A stretch of DNA of 64,000 nt from Bifidobacterium crudilactis (lineage in GTDB: Bacteria; Actinomycetota; Actinomycetes; Actinomycetales; Bifidobacteriaceae). The notes under the pieces were generated by a model. The model saw nothing but the letters and a program-made list of their open reading frames with translations. It was not told the origin of the DNA and did no database searches. The stretch covers positions 1,577,857-1,641,856 of the forward strand of contig NZ_JHAL01000002.1 in assembly GCF_000738005.1 (NCBI RefSeq). The letters run 5' to 3'. Numbering within the stretch: position 1 is the first letter of the stretch; each line of letters begins with the position of its first letter. Positions 1 through 8,021 of the stretch are shown piece after piece. Position numbers and translations under genes: made by a program.

Positions 1-1
1 C

Positions 2-241
2 GCAAGATTGGCTCCTGCAGCTCTTGGACTCCCTGTACTGATATTCCTTGCAGGCGTGTGGGTGTTAATGCTGCGCCATTGCCTCGGACGCGCCGGAGAC
101 ATCTGGTACGCCCTCGGTGTGGGTGTTGTCGCGCTGAGTTGTTTCCTCTACCCGCAGATGTCGCCTATCGGCACCACAATCGTTGTGATTCTGGCGGTCA
201 TTGGCACTGAGATACGGCGCAACGGCGAAGAGGAGTCTTGA
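2..241 (+). CDS. C-terminal fragment of a multi-pass membrane protein (AzlC-like possible)
   Basis: The frame is open from the window edge, so only the last 80 or so residues are visible and the true start lies upstream. The fragment has three hydrophobic stretches (around LPVLIFLAGVWVLML, WYALGVGVVALSCFLY and TIVVILAVIG) separated by short basic loops, and ends in a charged tail. The layout is compatible with the last helices of an AzlC-type branched-chain amino acid exporter, but no azlD gene follows, which would be usual. The next gene (nrdG) is convergent. The family assignment is a weak inference; membrane location is well supported. Confidence 0.5.
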   Translation, partial: ARLAPAALGLPVLIFLAGVWVLMLRHCLGRAGDIWYALGVGVVALSCFLYPQMSPIGTTIVVILAVIGTEIRRNGEEES

Positions 242-320
242 CGCAAGGGTTCTCATCCCCTGCAGGCACGGGCTTTGGCATAGAAAACGTGCAAATTCCC
301 ACTCGCCTTCATCGCTTCGC

Positions 321-434
321 CGTTTGTGTAGGGATTTTCATATACATACGGCCCTGAACAGCTTGAAAATGGCGGAATACCGTCAAGCGGTTTCCTCGAA
401 GAACAAGATCTCAGCAATAATCCCTACACAAACG
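321..434. repeat. 114-bp element with perfect 16-bp inverted ends (family B, copy 1)
   Basis: The left end reads CGTTTGTGTAGGGATT and the right end is its exact reverse complement (419-434). A second element with nearly the same ends lies at 12506-12609. The interior shows no open frame of note and the two interiors are not alike apart from about ten bases next to the left end. No clear target-site duplication is visible. It sits about 80 bp past the end of the first gene, in the convergent gap before nrdG, and could be a MITE-like element or a stable stem in RNA. Confidence 0.7.
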
Positions 435-490
435 CACCTATTCTCGGCACCGGCGCTCCCCCGAAAACTCCGCACTTCCCGACCATACGA

Positions 491-554
491 AACTGTGCGT
501 GTGCGCATGTGAAGCGCACAAATCGCGCATCCTCACGTGTGCATACGCACAGTT
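491..554. terminator. Long hairpin downstream of nrdG, probable terminator
   Basis: Arms 491-512 and 533-554 are complementary at 19 of 22 positions with a 20-base loop. It lies 16 bp past the nrdG stop and between convergent genes, so it most likely ends nrdDG transcripts and possibly those of the upstream gene. There is no clear T tract. Confidence 0.6.
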
Positions 555-570
555 CACATCGAATCAGCCG

Positions 571-1284
571 CTACGCCTTCTGCTCTTCGTCGCGGTCTTT
601 GCCATAGAGTTCCGGGATAAAGCGCTCCTGATCGTGCAGCTTGGCCCAGATTACGGGCTCACCCGCAGCGAGAGAACGTTTCACATCAATCACCCGCTGA
701 TTCGAGGAACCTCTGAATTGCAGCAGGCTGTTCTTCTCCGACTCCAGATAGCGTCCGTCGACCAGCACATCGACATCAGCCAGCAGCTCAGCCTTGTCGG
801 GAGTCTCGCCGGAACGCATCAACTCCTCCCATGTGTAGCCCGTCCAGCACCAGATGTCCTTGCTCTGCCCGAAGCGCTCACGGATCTTATGCACCAGCGG
901 ATTGAGCATCGGCGTATTGAGCATCGGCTCACCGCCGAGCAAGGTCAGACCCTGCACATAGGGCAGAGCCATATCGGCCAATATCCGCTCCTCAAGTTCA
1001 GGCGTGTAGGGATGCCCCGCACGGAAATTCCATATCGAAGCATTCCAGCAGCCTTCGCAATGAAACGGACAGCCGCTGACGTAGATGGAACAGCGGATGC
1101 CTTCGCCGTCGGTGACCACGAAGCGCTTGTAATCGGCGACGATACCTCTGCTGAGTTTGCGTCCGTCCCACTGTCCTGCCCTGGGATTGTTCGTCAGACC
1201 GGATGGCACTCCCGGTCCACGTCCCGCCTCTCCGTGGGCGAAATCACGGCGCCCAGGGGCGGTTGCGATGAATGCGTCACCCAT
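571..1284 (-). CDS. nrdG: Anaerobic ribonucleotide reductase activating protein NrdG
   Basis: This radical-SAM activase makes the glycyl radical on class III ribonucleotide reductase NrdD, using S-adenosylmethionine and a [4Fe-4S] cluster in the cytoplasm. The cluster motif CxxxCxxC is present as GCPFHCEGC at about residues 72-79, followed by WN, and GGEPML fits the SAM-binding GGE motif. At 237 residues it is longer than many NrdG proteins because of an N-terminal extension of about 45 residues. The ATG at 1284 is preferred over the GTG three bases upstream, with GGGGG nine bases before it. It follows nrdD after a gap of about 25 bp and is surely cotranscribed with it. Confidence 0.95.
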   Translation of the reverse strand: MGDAFIATAPGRRDFAHGEAGRGPGVPSGLTNNPRAGQWDGRKLSRGIVADYKRFVVTDGEGIRCSIYVSGCPFHCEGCWNASIWNFRAGHPYTPELEERILADMALPYVQGLTLLGGEPMLNTPMLNPLVHKIRERFGQSKDIWCWTGYTWEELMRSGETPDKAELLADVDVLVDGRYLESEKNSLLQFRGSSNQRVIDVKRSLAAGEPVIWAKLHDQERFIPELYGKDRDEEQKA

Positions 1285-1308
1285 CACAGCTCACCCCCGT
1301 TCTCATCT

Positions 1309-3723
1309 TTACTTGGCGTCATCCCACCATTCCCTGGTGGATCCGTCCTTGAGCACCACATGCCCCGTCTCACCGGCCATGTGCTTGACGCGATGGGCAA
1401 TCTCCTCATGACGTCCATGCACCATCGGGCGCTGAACCGGATTGCCGAGGTATCCGCAGGTTCTCTTGGTCACATTGCATTTGGCGGGATCGCTGTTGCC
1501 GCACTCCGGGCATTTGAATCCTTCTTCGGTGGGCTCGAAGTCGCCTTCGAATCCACACTCGAAGCAGTGGTCTATCGGGGTGTTCGTCCCCAGATACCCT
1601 ATGCCGATACCGTAGGCGAAGTCCCAGACGGCCTCAAGAGCCTTCGGGTTCTGTTGCAAGGTCGGGAACTCACAGTAGTTGATGAAACCACCGCTGGCGA
1701 GATACGGGAAGTCACGCTCATATGTGAGCTTCTCCATAGGTGTCGGACGCAGCCAGACAGGATAGTGGAAGCTGTTGGTGTAGAAGTCATGATCGGTCAC
1801 GCCTTCCACGGAGCCGAACTTCTCCTTGTCCAAACGGGCGAAACGATCCGTCAGGCTTTCCGCCGGCGTGGAGTACACCGAGTAATGATACCGCTCGGTC
1901 TTGGCCCACTGCGCGCAGAGCTGGTTCATCCTACGCACGATGCTGAGCGCGAATTCCTTGCCGTCCTCGTCCCAGGAATGGTCCTTCATCCAATCCTTGC
2001 CGAAGAACACCGCGGTCGCCTCATACAGACCGATGTAGCCCAGTGAAATGGTCGAACGCTCATCGCGGAAGAGCGAGTCCACTTTTTCACTCGGATCAAG
2101 ACGGCCGAAGGCACCGTATTGGAAGAGCGTGGGAGCATTGATCGGAGTGGCCTGCTTGCATCGCATGATGCGGAACTGCATCGCATGATGCGCCACATCC
2201 ATCCGCTGGTCGAATATCTTCCAGAAACGATCCTTGTCACCACGTGATTCCAAGGCGATACGAGGGATGTTGACGGTGACCACACCCAGATTCATGCGGC
2301 CGTCCTCGACGTCCTCGCCAGTCTTCGGGTCGATCCAGCCCTGCAGGAAGCTGCGGCATCCCATCGGAGCCTTGAAGGAACCGGTGATCTTCACGATGTT
2401 GTCGTAGAACACGACGTCCGGATACATGCGCTTGGTGGCGCATTCGAGCGCGAGTTCCTTAAGATCGTAGTTCGGATCGCCCTCGTCGGCGTTGATGCCG
2501 TGTTTGATGGTGAACACCAGCTTCGGGAAGATCGCCGTATGACGTTCCTTGCCGAGACCGCGAATTCTGATCAGCAGAATTGCACGTTGGATTTCCCTGG
2601 AGAACCAGGACTGTCCCAAACCGAAACCTACCGTGACGAAAGGCGTCTGACCGTTGCTGACGCGATTCGAATTGATCTGATATTCCATCGTCTGCATAGC
2701 GTCGTAAATGTTCTTACGCGTAAGAATCTTGGCATATTCCTGACGTACCTGCTCAAGCTCGGAAACGTCGCTATCGAATGGGGTATCCGCCGGCAGCGCC
2801 TCACGATTCTCGAAATGCAGCCATCCCGGTTCCTTGGCCTTGAGGTTCTCGACGCTTTGACGCGCCACCTCAATCGGAGCGTTGTCGGGGATAACGGCCT
2901 GTGCCATATCGAGATTCTTGCGATAATCCAAGCGGGCGTATGGTTCGAGCATCTCGTCGCAACGGTTGACGGTCTGACCGCCATACTGGCACCCGGCAAT
3001 ATCCTTGATGATCTGGGTGATTTGCGTCGAGGCGGTGCCGATGGACTTCGGAGAATCCATCATCGCGTTGCCCAACGCGAAACCGTGCTTCAGCATGTCA
3101 CCGAAGTCGGGCAGCGAGCAGTTGGTCATCGGCGTGAAAGGCGAGTAATCGGCGTCGTGGAAGTGTATATCGCCTTTGAGATGAGCATTGGCCACCTCTT
3201 TCGGCAGCATATTGAGCGCGGAGGCCTTGCTCACCGCACCTGCCAGCAAATCTCGCTGAGTGGCGTAGACGTTGCTGTCTTTGTTGGCATTCTCGCGGAC
3301 GAGGGTCTCATCCTTGCTGGTCAGTCGATTCACTGCCTCGTTGACGTCAGTGGCCTTGGCGCGATCGATGTCGCGGCTCAGACGGTATGTCGTGTAGGAA
3401 CGCGCTATTTCATAGTGGTGACCGTTGATAAGCGCATGCTCGACAAGGTTCTGGATATCCTCGATCTTGACTGGCTTGGTGTACCTGTCTCGAACCTCGC
3501 CTTCGACCTGTTCGGCGATGGCGTGAATGGTCTGGCTCTCCTGAGGGCCTACTTCCTCACCGGCATCCTGATATGCCGATTCGACGGCACTGACGATATT
3601 GACGGGGTCGAAATCGACGATTCGTCCGTCCCTCTTCTCCACAAGAAGTCCCGCAGTCTTCTGACCGTCTTCGGAACCTTCTTCAACAACGCTCTCGGCG
3701 TTATCCAGCAGCTGACTCTCCAT
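1309..3723 (-). CDS. nrdD: Anaerobic (class III) ribonucleoside-triphosphate reductase NrdD
   Basis: This enzyme reduces NTPs to dNTPs without oxygen, using a glycyl radical and formate as reductant. An N-terminal ATP-cone (KRDGRIVDFD onward) gives allosteric control. The C-terminal zinc site is seen as CFEC...CPEC, and the radical glycine lies in RTCGYLG near residue 757 of 804. Length is normal for the family. An upstream in-frame GTG would add six residues, but AGGTGG stands 9-14 bases before the ATG at 3723, which I take as the start. Expression is probably controlled by NrdR through the paired boxes about 75-120 bp upstream. Confidence 0.96.
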   Translation of the reverse strand: MESQLLDNAESVVEEGSEDGQKTAGLLVEKRDGRIVDFDPVNIVSAVESAYQDAGEEVGPQESQTIHAIAEQVEGEVRDRYTKPVKIEDIQNLVEHALINGHHYEIARSYTTYRLSRDIDRAKATDVNEAVNRLTSKDETLVRENANKDSNVYATQRDLLAGAVSKASALNMLPKEVANAHLKGDIHFHDADYSPFTPMTNCSLPDFGDMLKHGFALGNAMMDSPKSIGTASTQITQIIKDIAGCQYGGQTVNRCDEMLEPYARLDYRKNLDMAQAVIPDNAPIEVARQSVENLKAKEPGWLHFENREALPADTPFDSDVSELEQVRQEYAKILTRKNIYDAMQTMEYQINSNRVSNGQTPFVTVGFGLGQSWFSREIQRAILLIRIRGLGKERHTAIFPKLVFTIKHGINADEGDPNYDLKELALECATKRMYPDVVFYDNIVKITGSFKAPMGCRSFLQGWIDPKTGEDVEDGRMNLGVVTVNIPRIALESRGDKDRFWKIFDQRMDVAHHAMQFRIMRCKQATPINAPTLFQYGAFGRLDPSEKVDSLFRDERSTISLGYIGLYEATAVFFGKDWMKDHSWDEDGKEFALSIVRRMNQLCAQWAKTERYHYSVYSTPAESLTDRFARLDKEKFGSVEGVTDHDFYTNSFHYPVWLRPTPMEKLTYERDFPYLASGGFINYCEFPTLQQNPKALEAVWDFAYGIGIGYLGTNTPIDHCFECGFEGDFEPTEEGFKCPECGNSDPAKCNVTKRTCGYLGNPVQRPMVHGRHEEIAHRVKHMAGETGHVVLKDGSTREWWDDAK

Positions 3724-3796
3724 AAATCTCTTCCACCTCACACTGACGGAACTACATGTCTGTCATTTATCCAACAACCCAAACGATACCACCGCC

Positions 3797-3846
3797 ATCA
3801 CCATATCTAGGGATGAATATGCAAATAATCCCCATATGTAGGGTTT
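3797..3846 (-). promoter_or_regulatory. Tandem NrdR-box pair upstream of nrdD
   Basis: Two near-identical sites, CCATATCTAGGG (3801-3812) and CCATATGTAGGG (3832-3843), are spaced 31 bp apart, three helical turns. On the nrdD strand the cores read CTAGATATGG and CTACATATGG, each matching the NrdR core consensus CwAtATaTwG at 8 of 10 positions. Paired boxes in phase are the known hallmark of NrdR repression. The regulator gene itself is not in the window. Confidence 0.75.
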
Positions 3847-4021
3847 TTATGAAATTCCTGAGAACAGCGCAATCAACCAGATTGCAGAAACCGCACCATG
3901 ATGCCCCTCCGGGCACACCCCGAACAAGACACGCCGGACATTCCGCACGGGCCGGTCGACAGGATGCGCTTTCACCTCCCCGCCGGCATCGACAAAGCGC
4001 TCCGCCATGCGAGCTACGAAG

Positions 4022-4756
4022 CTAGAGGGTTCTGCTTTGAGTCCAGGGCGCCTTCGAATTGCGCAGCCGGAGGGAAAGCAGGGTGCATACCAGTATGACG
4101 ACGAAAGTGATGACCAGAACCAGTCGATATTCAAGGTATCGAATAACCAGAGTCCCGATAATCGCACCGGAGACCATGCTCAGGATGGAAGCAGAGCGGC
4201 GCCTCAACTGCCCGCGTCCGGACCCCTCCTTACTGAGATCCGACGCGATTCCGGTCATCGTCAAGGTCAGCACCGTAGTCGTCATATCCGGTACCTTCAA
4301 TGCGCGAACCGTCGAATTCTGCAAACCGAAGGAGGCTGCAAGCAATACGGTGAGAATCTGCATGGTGACGGTCTCTTCGATAGGCATGATGAAGGCAATC
4401 AGCAGGGCCACCGCAACTACCACATCCTGCAACACCAGGGATGCGAGAAGATGCCGGCCACGATGCCTGCCGAAGGCCTTGATGAGCAGCCCTCCGGATG
4501 CTGCGGCTATCAGAAAGGGCACAAGCGCCAGAACGTACGATTCCCAGAAAAAGCCGGGGGCACCTCCGAGCGCAAAGCCCAGGAACATGAGGCTGCCGGT
4601 GATGTTCGCCACGAACACTCTGCCTAGGAGCAGATAGCTGAAGGCATCCACCAGACCGGTCACGAAAGTCAGCATGGTCAGTAGCAAAGGCAATGGCCCA
4701 TCCTGCTCATCCGAAGATACGACAGTGCGGTACATGGTGCCGAACTTAGTGTTCAC
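4022..4756 (-). CDS. DUF1275 (YoaK-like) membrane protein
   Basis: A predicted inner-membrane protein of about 244 residues with six hydrophobic segments. The family hallmarks VDAFSYLLLGRVFVANITGS near the N-terminus and GLQNSTVR...VPDMTTTVLT in the middle are clear. The molecular function of DUF1275 proteins is not established. A GTG at 4756 is the best start: AGGGGAG (4762-4768 on this strand) is five bases upstream. It stands alone, divergent from the transporter genes that follow, and its 3' end faces the nrdD promoter. Confidence 0.85.
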   Translation of the reverse strand: MNTKFGTMYRTVVSSDEQDGPLPLLLTMLTFVTGLVDAFSYLLLGRVFVANITGSLMFLGFALGGAPGFFWESYVLALVPFLIAAASGGLLIKAFGRHRGRHLLASLVLQDVVVAVALLIAFIMPIEETVTMQILTVLLAASFGLQNSTVRALKVPDMTTTVLTLTMTGIASDLSKEGSGRGQLRRRSASILSMVSGAIIGTLVIRYLEYRLVLVITFVVILVCTLLSLRLRNSKAPWTQSRTL

Positions 4757-4858
4757 GTTCACTCCCCTAGCTGACAACAACGCCGACACTCCAACCATAC
4801 GTGACCAGCCGAGCACAACTCAATGACGAGCAGCTCGGCAAGCCCCTCGCGCTTCGCC

Positions 4859-5042
4859 TATAATGACTATGTTCGCGCGGTTGGTGGCAGCAGCCGTGCC
4901 TTTGAGGTTTATCAGCAACCGCACCCTCCTCTCAGAGGAGCAATGCGGAGGTCTGGTGCATCGCGCGGGCTTCTTTCACCTTCCCGTCGCGGTTCACCGG
5001 ACCTGAACGCGCGGAACGCGCAGAAGGCAAGGTGAAACAGAG
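4859..5042 (+). promoter_or_regulatory. Perfect -10 box and GC-rich structured leader of the transporter genes
   Basis: TATAAT at 4859-4864 is a consensus -10 element, though no convincing -35 is seen. It would give a leader of about 170 bases before the TTG start at 5043. The leader is rich in complementary stretches, including CTTTCACCTTC near 4974 and GAAGGCAAGGTGAAA near 5023, and GCGCGGAACGCGC near 5010. I looked for the TPP riboswitch signatures (GGGGTGC, CTGAGA, GAACCTGA) and did not find them. It may hold another regulatory RNA. Confidence 0.4.
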
Positions 5043-6128
5043 TTGGGAATACGTTCACGAGGGAAGAGCATCGCACGCGTCGTCGCAGCGGCATGCGGAT
5101 TGGCGCTGGTCGCGGCATCCGCGGCATGCGGAGGCACGAACAGCGGTAGCGGAGATGAACCGGTGACCTTCATGCTCGACTGGACTCCGAATACGAACCA
5201 TGTGGGGATATACGCGGCCCAATCACTCGGATATTACAAAGACGCGGGCATCAACGTCAACATCCTGCCCACTGCTCAGGCGGGCGCCGAGACCTCGGTT
5301 GAGAACGGTGTCGCCGACATCGGCTTCACCACTCTGAGCAATGTGGCGGCATTCAATGCGCAAGGCGCATCCCTGCGCTATGTATTCGACCTCACGCAGA
5401 AGCCTGTGGCCCGTTGGTGCTCGCTTGCTTCAAGAACGGATATACAGACTCCCAAGGATTTCGACGGCAAGACCTTCGTGAGCTTCGGATCTGCCGAGCA
5501 GACGGCGGTAATCAGACAGATGATCAAATCCGCCGGAGGAAACGGCAACTTCCAAACGGCGACGGCCGGCACGAATACCTTCCAGACCCTGAGCAGCGGG
5601 AAAGGCGACTTCGGAGGCTTCTACGTCACATGGGAGAACGTGGAGAGCAAACTCAACGGCCCTGCCCTGAACTGCTTCGTCGCCTCGGATTGGGGAGTCC
5701 CCGGCAACCCCGACCAACTCGGTTTCGCAGTGAACTCTTCCTGGCTCAACAACACCAAGAATCAGAAGAAGCTGCAGTCCTTCATCACCGCCACCATCAA
5801 GGGATATGATTATGCCCTCTCACATCCGGATACCGCTGCCGACCTGCTGGTAAAACAAGCCAAGGAAGCCAATCTCGACGCCACGCTTGCCAAAACCTCG
5901 ATGGAGGACATCGTCAAGGGCGGGTATTGGACCGGCAAGGAGAACGGCACATCGCTTTCCGGGAAGTTGAATGTGCAGGAGAGTCAGGACTATCTGAATT
6001 TCCAGCAGTCCGCCGGGACCTATACCGATGCGTCCGGAAACAAGATAGACAAGGCTCCGCAGGCTTCCGAGCTGTCCACCAACAGCTACGTGGACACCGC
6101 AGCCTCGAACGCCCATGCGCAACAATAA
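5043..6128 (+). CDS. ABC transporter substrate-binding lipoprotein, NMT1/THI5-like (ThiY type)
   Basis: A 361-residue extracytoplasmic binding protein. The N-terminus is basic, then hydrophobic, ending in the lipobox-like ASAACGG, so it should be lipid-anchored. LDWTPNTNHVGIYAA and GYYKDAGINV are the hallmark stretch of the NMT1/THI5 group, whose members bind thiamine pyrimidine precursors such as formyl-aminopyrimidine. The start is TTG, with AAGGTG about 10 bases upstream. Its end overlaps the permease gene by 14 bp, so the two form an operon. The ligand could also be another small heterocycle. Confidence 0.85.
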   Translation: MGIRSRGKSIARVVAAACGLALVAASAACGGTNSGSGDEPVTFMLDWTPNTNHVGIYAAQSLGYYKDAGINVNILPTAQAGAETSVENGVADIGFTTLSNVAAFNAQGASLRYVFDLTQKPVARWCSLASRTDIQTPKDFDGKTFVSFGSAEQTAVIRQMIKSAGGNGNFQTATAGTNTFQTLSSGKGDFGGFYVTWENVESKLNGPALNCFVASDWGVPGNPDQLGFAVNSSWLNNTKNQKKLQSFITATIKGYDYALSHPDTAADLLVKQAKEANLDATLAKTSMEDIVKGGYWTGKENGTSLSGKLNVQESQDYLNFQQSAGTYTDASGNKIDKAPQASELSTNSYVDTAASNAHAQQ

Positions 6129-6927
6129 TGGCCCTGGTATGAACGCATCACCTGCACGCCATCGACAAAGCGGCCACCTTGCAATCTGGCTGCTGCCGTC
6201 ATCCCTGCTGATAGTCATACTGTTGGCCGTATGGGAAGCGGCTGTGCGATATTCCGGCATATCCCCCCGAACGGTTCCTGCACCTAGCGCCATCGCCTCC
6301 GCGACCGTGGAAACCTGGCCCGGGCTCATGGAGGCAAGCGCGGTCACCGCCTATGAAGGAATTCTGGGCTTCGCGGCAGCGGTCGTCCTCGGTGTCGGCA
6401 TCGGCATGGCCATGTATGTCTGGAGAGGTCTGCGAGCCAGCGTCTATCCTCTTCTTGCCGGAGCCCAGACCATCCCACTGATCACCATAGCTCCGCTATT
6501 CATCATCTGGTTCGGTTTCGAACCTTCAGGAAAAATCGTCATCACTGCGGTCTTCGCGATATTCCCCATTGCCGTGCAGACGCTTCGGGGTTTGAGCGCC
6601 GTCCCCCGGTTCTTCTCCGATGTGGCTTTGACCTGCGGTGCCACTCGCTCATGGACGTTATGGCATGTGACGTTGCGAGTCGCCGCGCCACAGATATTCA
6701 CCGGCTTGCGGGTCAGTGCGGCATATGTCTTCGCTACGGCAGCCACCGCCGAATATCTCGGAGCACGCAACGGACTTGGCATATGGCTGCAGGCGGCTTT
6801 CAATTCCTTCAGAACTCCGCTGATTTTTTCCGCCACCCTGGTGATCGTCGTGCTCACCGGCCTGCTGCTTGGGCTGATCAGCCTTGCTGAATTGCTGGTG
6901 ATCGGGGCCGACAACCAGGATTCATGA
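6115..6927 (+). CDS. ABC transporter permease, ThiX/SsuC type
   Basis: Integral membrane component of the importer whose binding protein is encoded just upstream. It has about six membrane segments. The permease EAA loop that docks to the ATPase is seen as CGATRSWTLWHVTLRVAAPQ around residues 175-195. Start choice is uncertain: ATG at 6115 or ATG at 6139, neither with a strong ribosome site, and coupling to the overlapping upstream gene is likely. No ATP-binding subunit is encoded before the next gene, so the system must borrow an ATPase from elsewhere. Confidence 0.88.
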   Translation: MRNNNGPGMNASPARHRQSGHLAIWLLPSSLLIVILLAVWEAAVRYSGISPRTVPAPSAIASATVETWPGLMEASAVTAYEGILGFAAAVVLGVGIGMAMYVWRGLRASVYPLLAGAQTIPLITIAPLFIIWFGFEPSGKIVITAVFAIFPIAVQTLRGLSAVPRFFSDVALTCGATRSWTLWHVTLRVAAPQIFTGLRVSAAYVFATAATAEYLGARNGLGIWLQAAFNSFRTPLIFSATLVIVVLTGLLLGLISLAELLVIGADNQDS

Positions 6928-7112
6928 GTATCGCTGGCATGCACGTTCCGGCAGCATTGCCGTAATCTACAATTATCCGTAACCACAAACACCATGATTT
7001 CAGCACCACGGTGTCACAACAACGGTGTCACCACCGCCGACGTTTACCGCCGACGTGACGTACAAGTCGGTTTCCGAAGTACACGTCATCAATGAGAGAG
7101 CGAAGGAAGCGC

Positions 7113-7922
7113 ATGAATCCAGACAATACCGATCCACGGGAGCAGGACCAGCGACTACCTGAATTCGGGCAATACGCCCCGGATCAGCAGCAGGCGCCGA
7201 AGGCTCCGAGCGATGAGGCCCCGCCACAATACGGGCAGCGCGTTCCCGAGTATATTCCCCAGTACACTTCCCAAAGCACTCCCCAGTACGCCCAGCAGGC
7301 CTCCGCGCCGAGCACACTGCCGCAGATACCCCCGCAATACGACGCGAGCGGCAATGCCTTCGGGCAGGAACCACCGCTGTACTCCCCTTGGTACGGTATC
7401 GGATTCGGTAAGGCCATCCAGCGTTTCTTCGCCAAATACGCCATATTCTCCGGACGCGCTTCACGGGGCGAGGTCTGGTGGATGGTGCTGTTCAGCGTCA
7501 TCGTCACCACCGTGGTGCTGTCACCGCTGAGACTCATCTCACCATCAGTCAACACCTGGGCCGGCTACGCATGGGAACTGGCGTTATTCATCCCGTGGCT
7601 GGCCGTCGGAGTACGACGTCTGCACGATGCCAACCTCAGCGGCTGGTGGATCGTGCTTCCCACCCTGCTGACCCATGCCGCATCCATCGGACTGAACCTG
7701 TTCGTTACCGGTCGGCTGCAGAATCTGCTGGAGTACGTCGCTGCCAACGGCACCATCGAGGGGTATCCGGGAGATACGCATTCGCTGATTGCCCTTGTCC
7801 TTATTCTGGTGTGCATGGCGGCCGTAGGCGGGATACTGTGGATCATATTCATGTGTTTGAACAGCAACGCTTCAGGCGCACGGTTCGACAAGCCGAATAG
7901 CGAAGTAGCCGAGAGGCGATAA
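7113..7922 (+). CDS. DUF805 membrane protein with Pro/Gln/Tyr-rich N-terminal region
   Basis: About 269 residues. The first 90 residues are rich in proline, glutamine and tyrosine (repeats such as PQY and PEY) and should be disordered and cytosolic. The rest is a DUF805 domain: FSGRASRGEVWW, then membrane segments, with the family signature VRRLHDANLSGWW and a late pair of helices. Function of the family is unknown; it is often linked to the envelope. ATG at 7113 is chosen because AAGGAAG lies just upstream; another ATG at 7092 is poorly placed. The stop codon lies inside the left arm of the following palindrome. Confidence 0.85.
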   Translation: MNPDNTDPREQDQRLPEFGQYAPDQQQAPKAPSDEAPPQYGQRVPEYIPQYTSQSTPQYAQQASAPSTLPQIPPQYDASGNAFGQEPPLYSPWYGIGFGKAIQRFFAKYAIFSGRASRGEVWWMVLFSVIVTTVVLSPLRLISPSVNTWAGYAWELALFIPWLAVGVRRLHDANLSGWWIVLPTLLTHAASIGLNLFVTGRLQNLLEYVAANGTIEGYPGDTHSLIALVLILVCMAAVGGILWIIFMCLNSNASGARFDKPNSEVAERR

Positions 7923-7987
7923 CTGCACTAAAAGGACAGCTTTTCGGAAGAATTATTACCACACTGCTGTCCTTTTAGTGCAGTTAT
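7919..7987 (+). repeat. Palindromic element, family A copy 1 (perfect 22-bp arms)
   Basis: Arms 7919-7940 and 7966-7987 are perfect reverse complements and enclose a 25-base loop that begins TTTTCGGAAGAATT. The element overlaps the stop of the DUF805 gene and lies between convergent genes. Related elements are at 51218-51283 and, reversed, at 55704-55770. There is no T tract after the stem. It may serve as a terminator or RNA-stability element, or be a small mobile palindrome. Confidence 0.8.
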
Positions 7988-8021
7988 CGTATTGGGGCCT
8001 TACACGCCAAAACTTGAAGAG

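Noticed and set aside
499..2046. Long open frame antisense to nrdG/nrdD
   Set aside because: It is the complement of two well-supported genes and has no domain or ribosome site of its own; GC-rich coding often leaves such frames.
2500..3810. Second long frame antisense to nrdD, reaching the NrdR boxes
   Set aside because: Same reason: shadow of nrdD, with no recognisable protein features.
4865..5042. TPP riboswitch before the ThiY-like gene
   Set aside because: None of the conserved blocks (GGGGTGC, CTGAGA, GAACCTGA) is found in order on the plus strand.
7919..7987. Reading palindrome family A as ordinary intrinsic terminators
   Set aside because: No T tract follows any copy and the loop is conserved and asymmetric, unlike other hairpins in this window; kept as a separate family.
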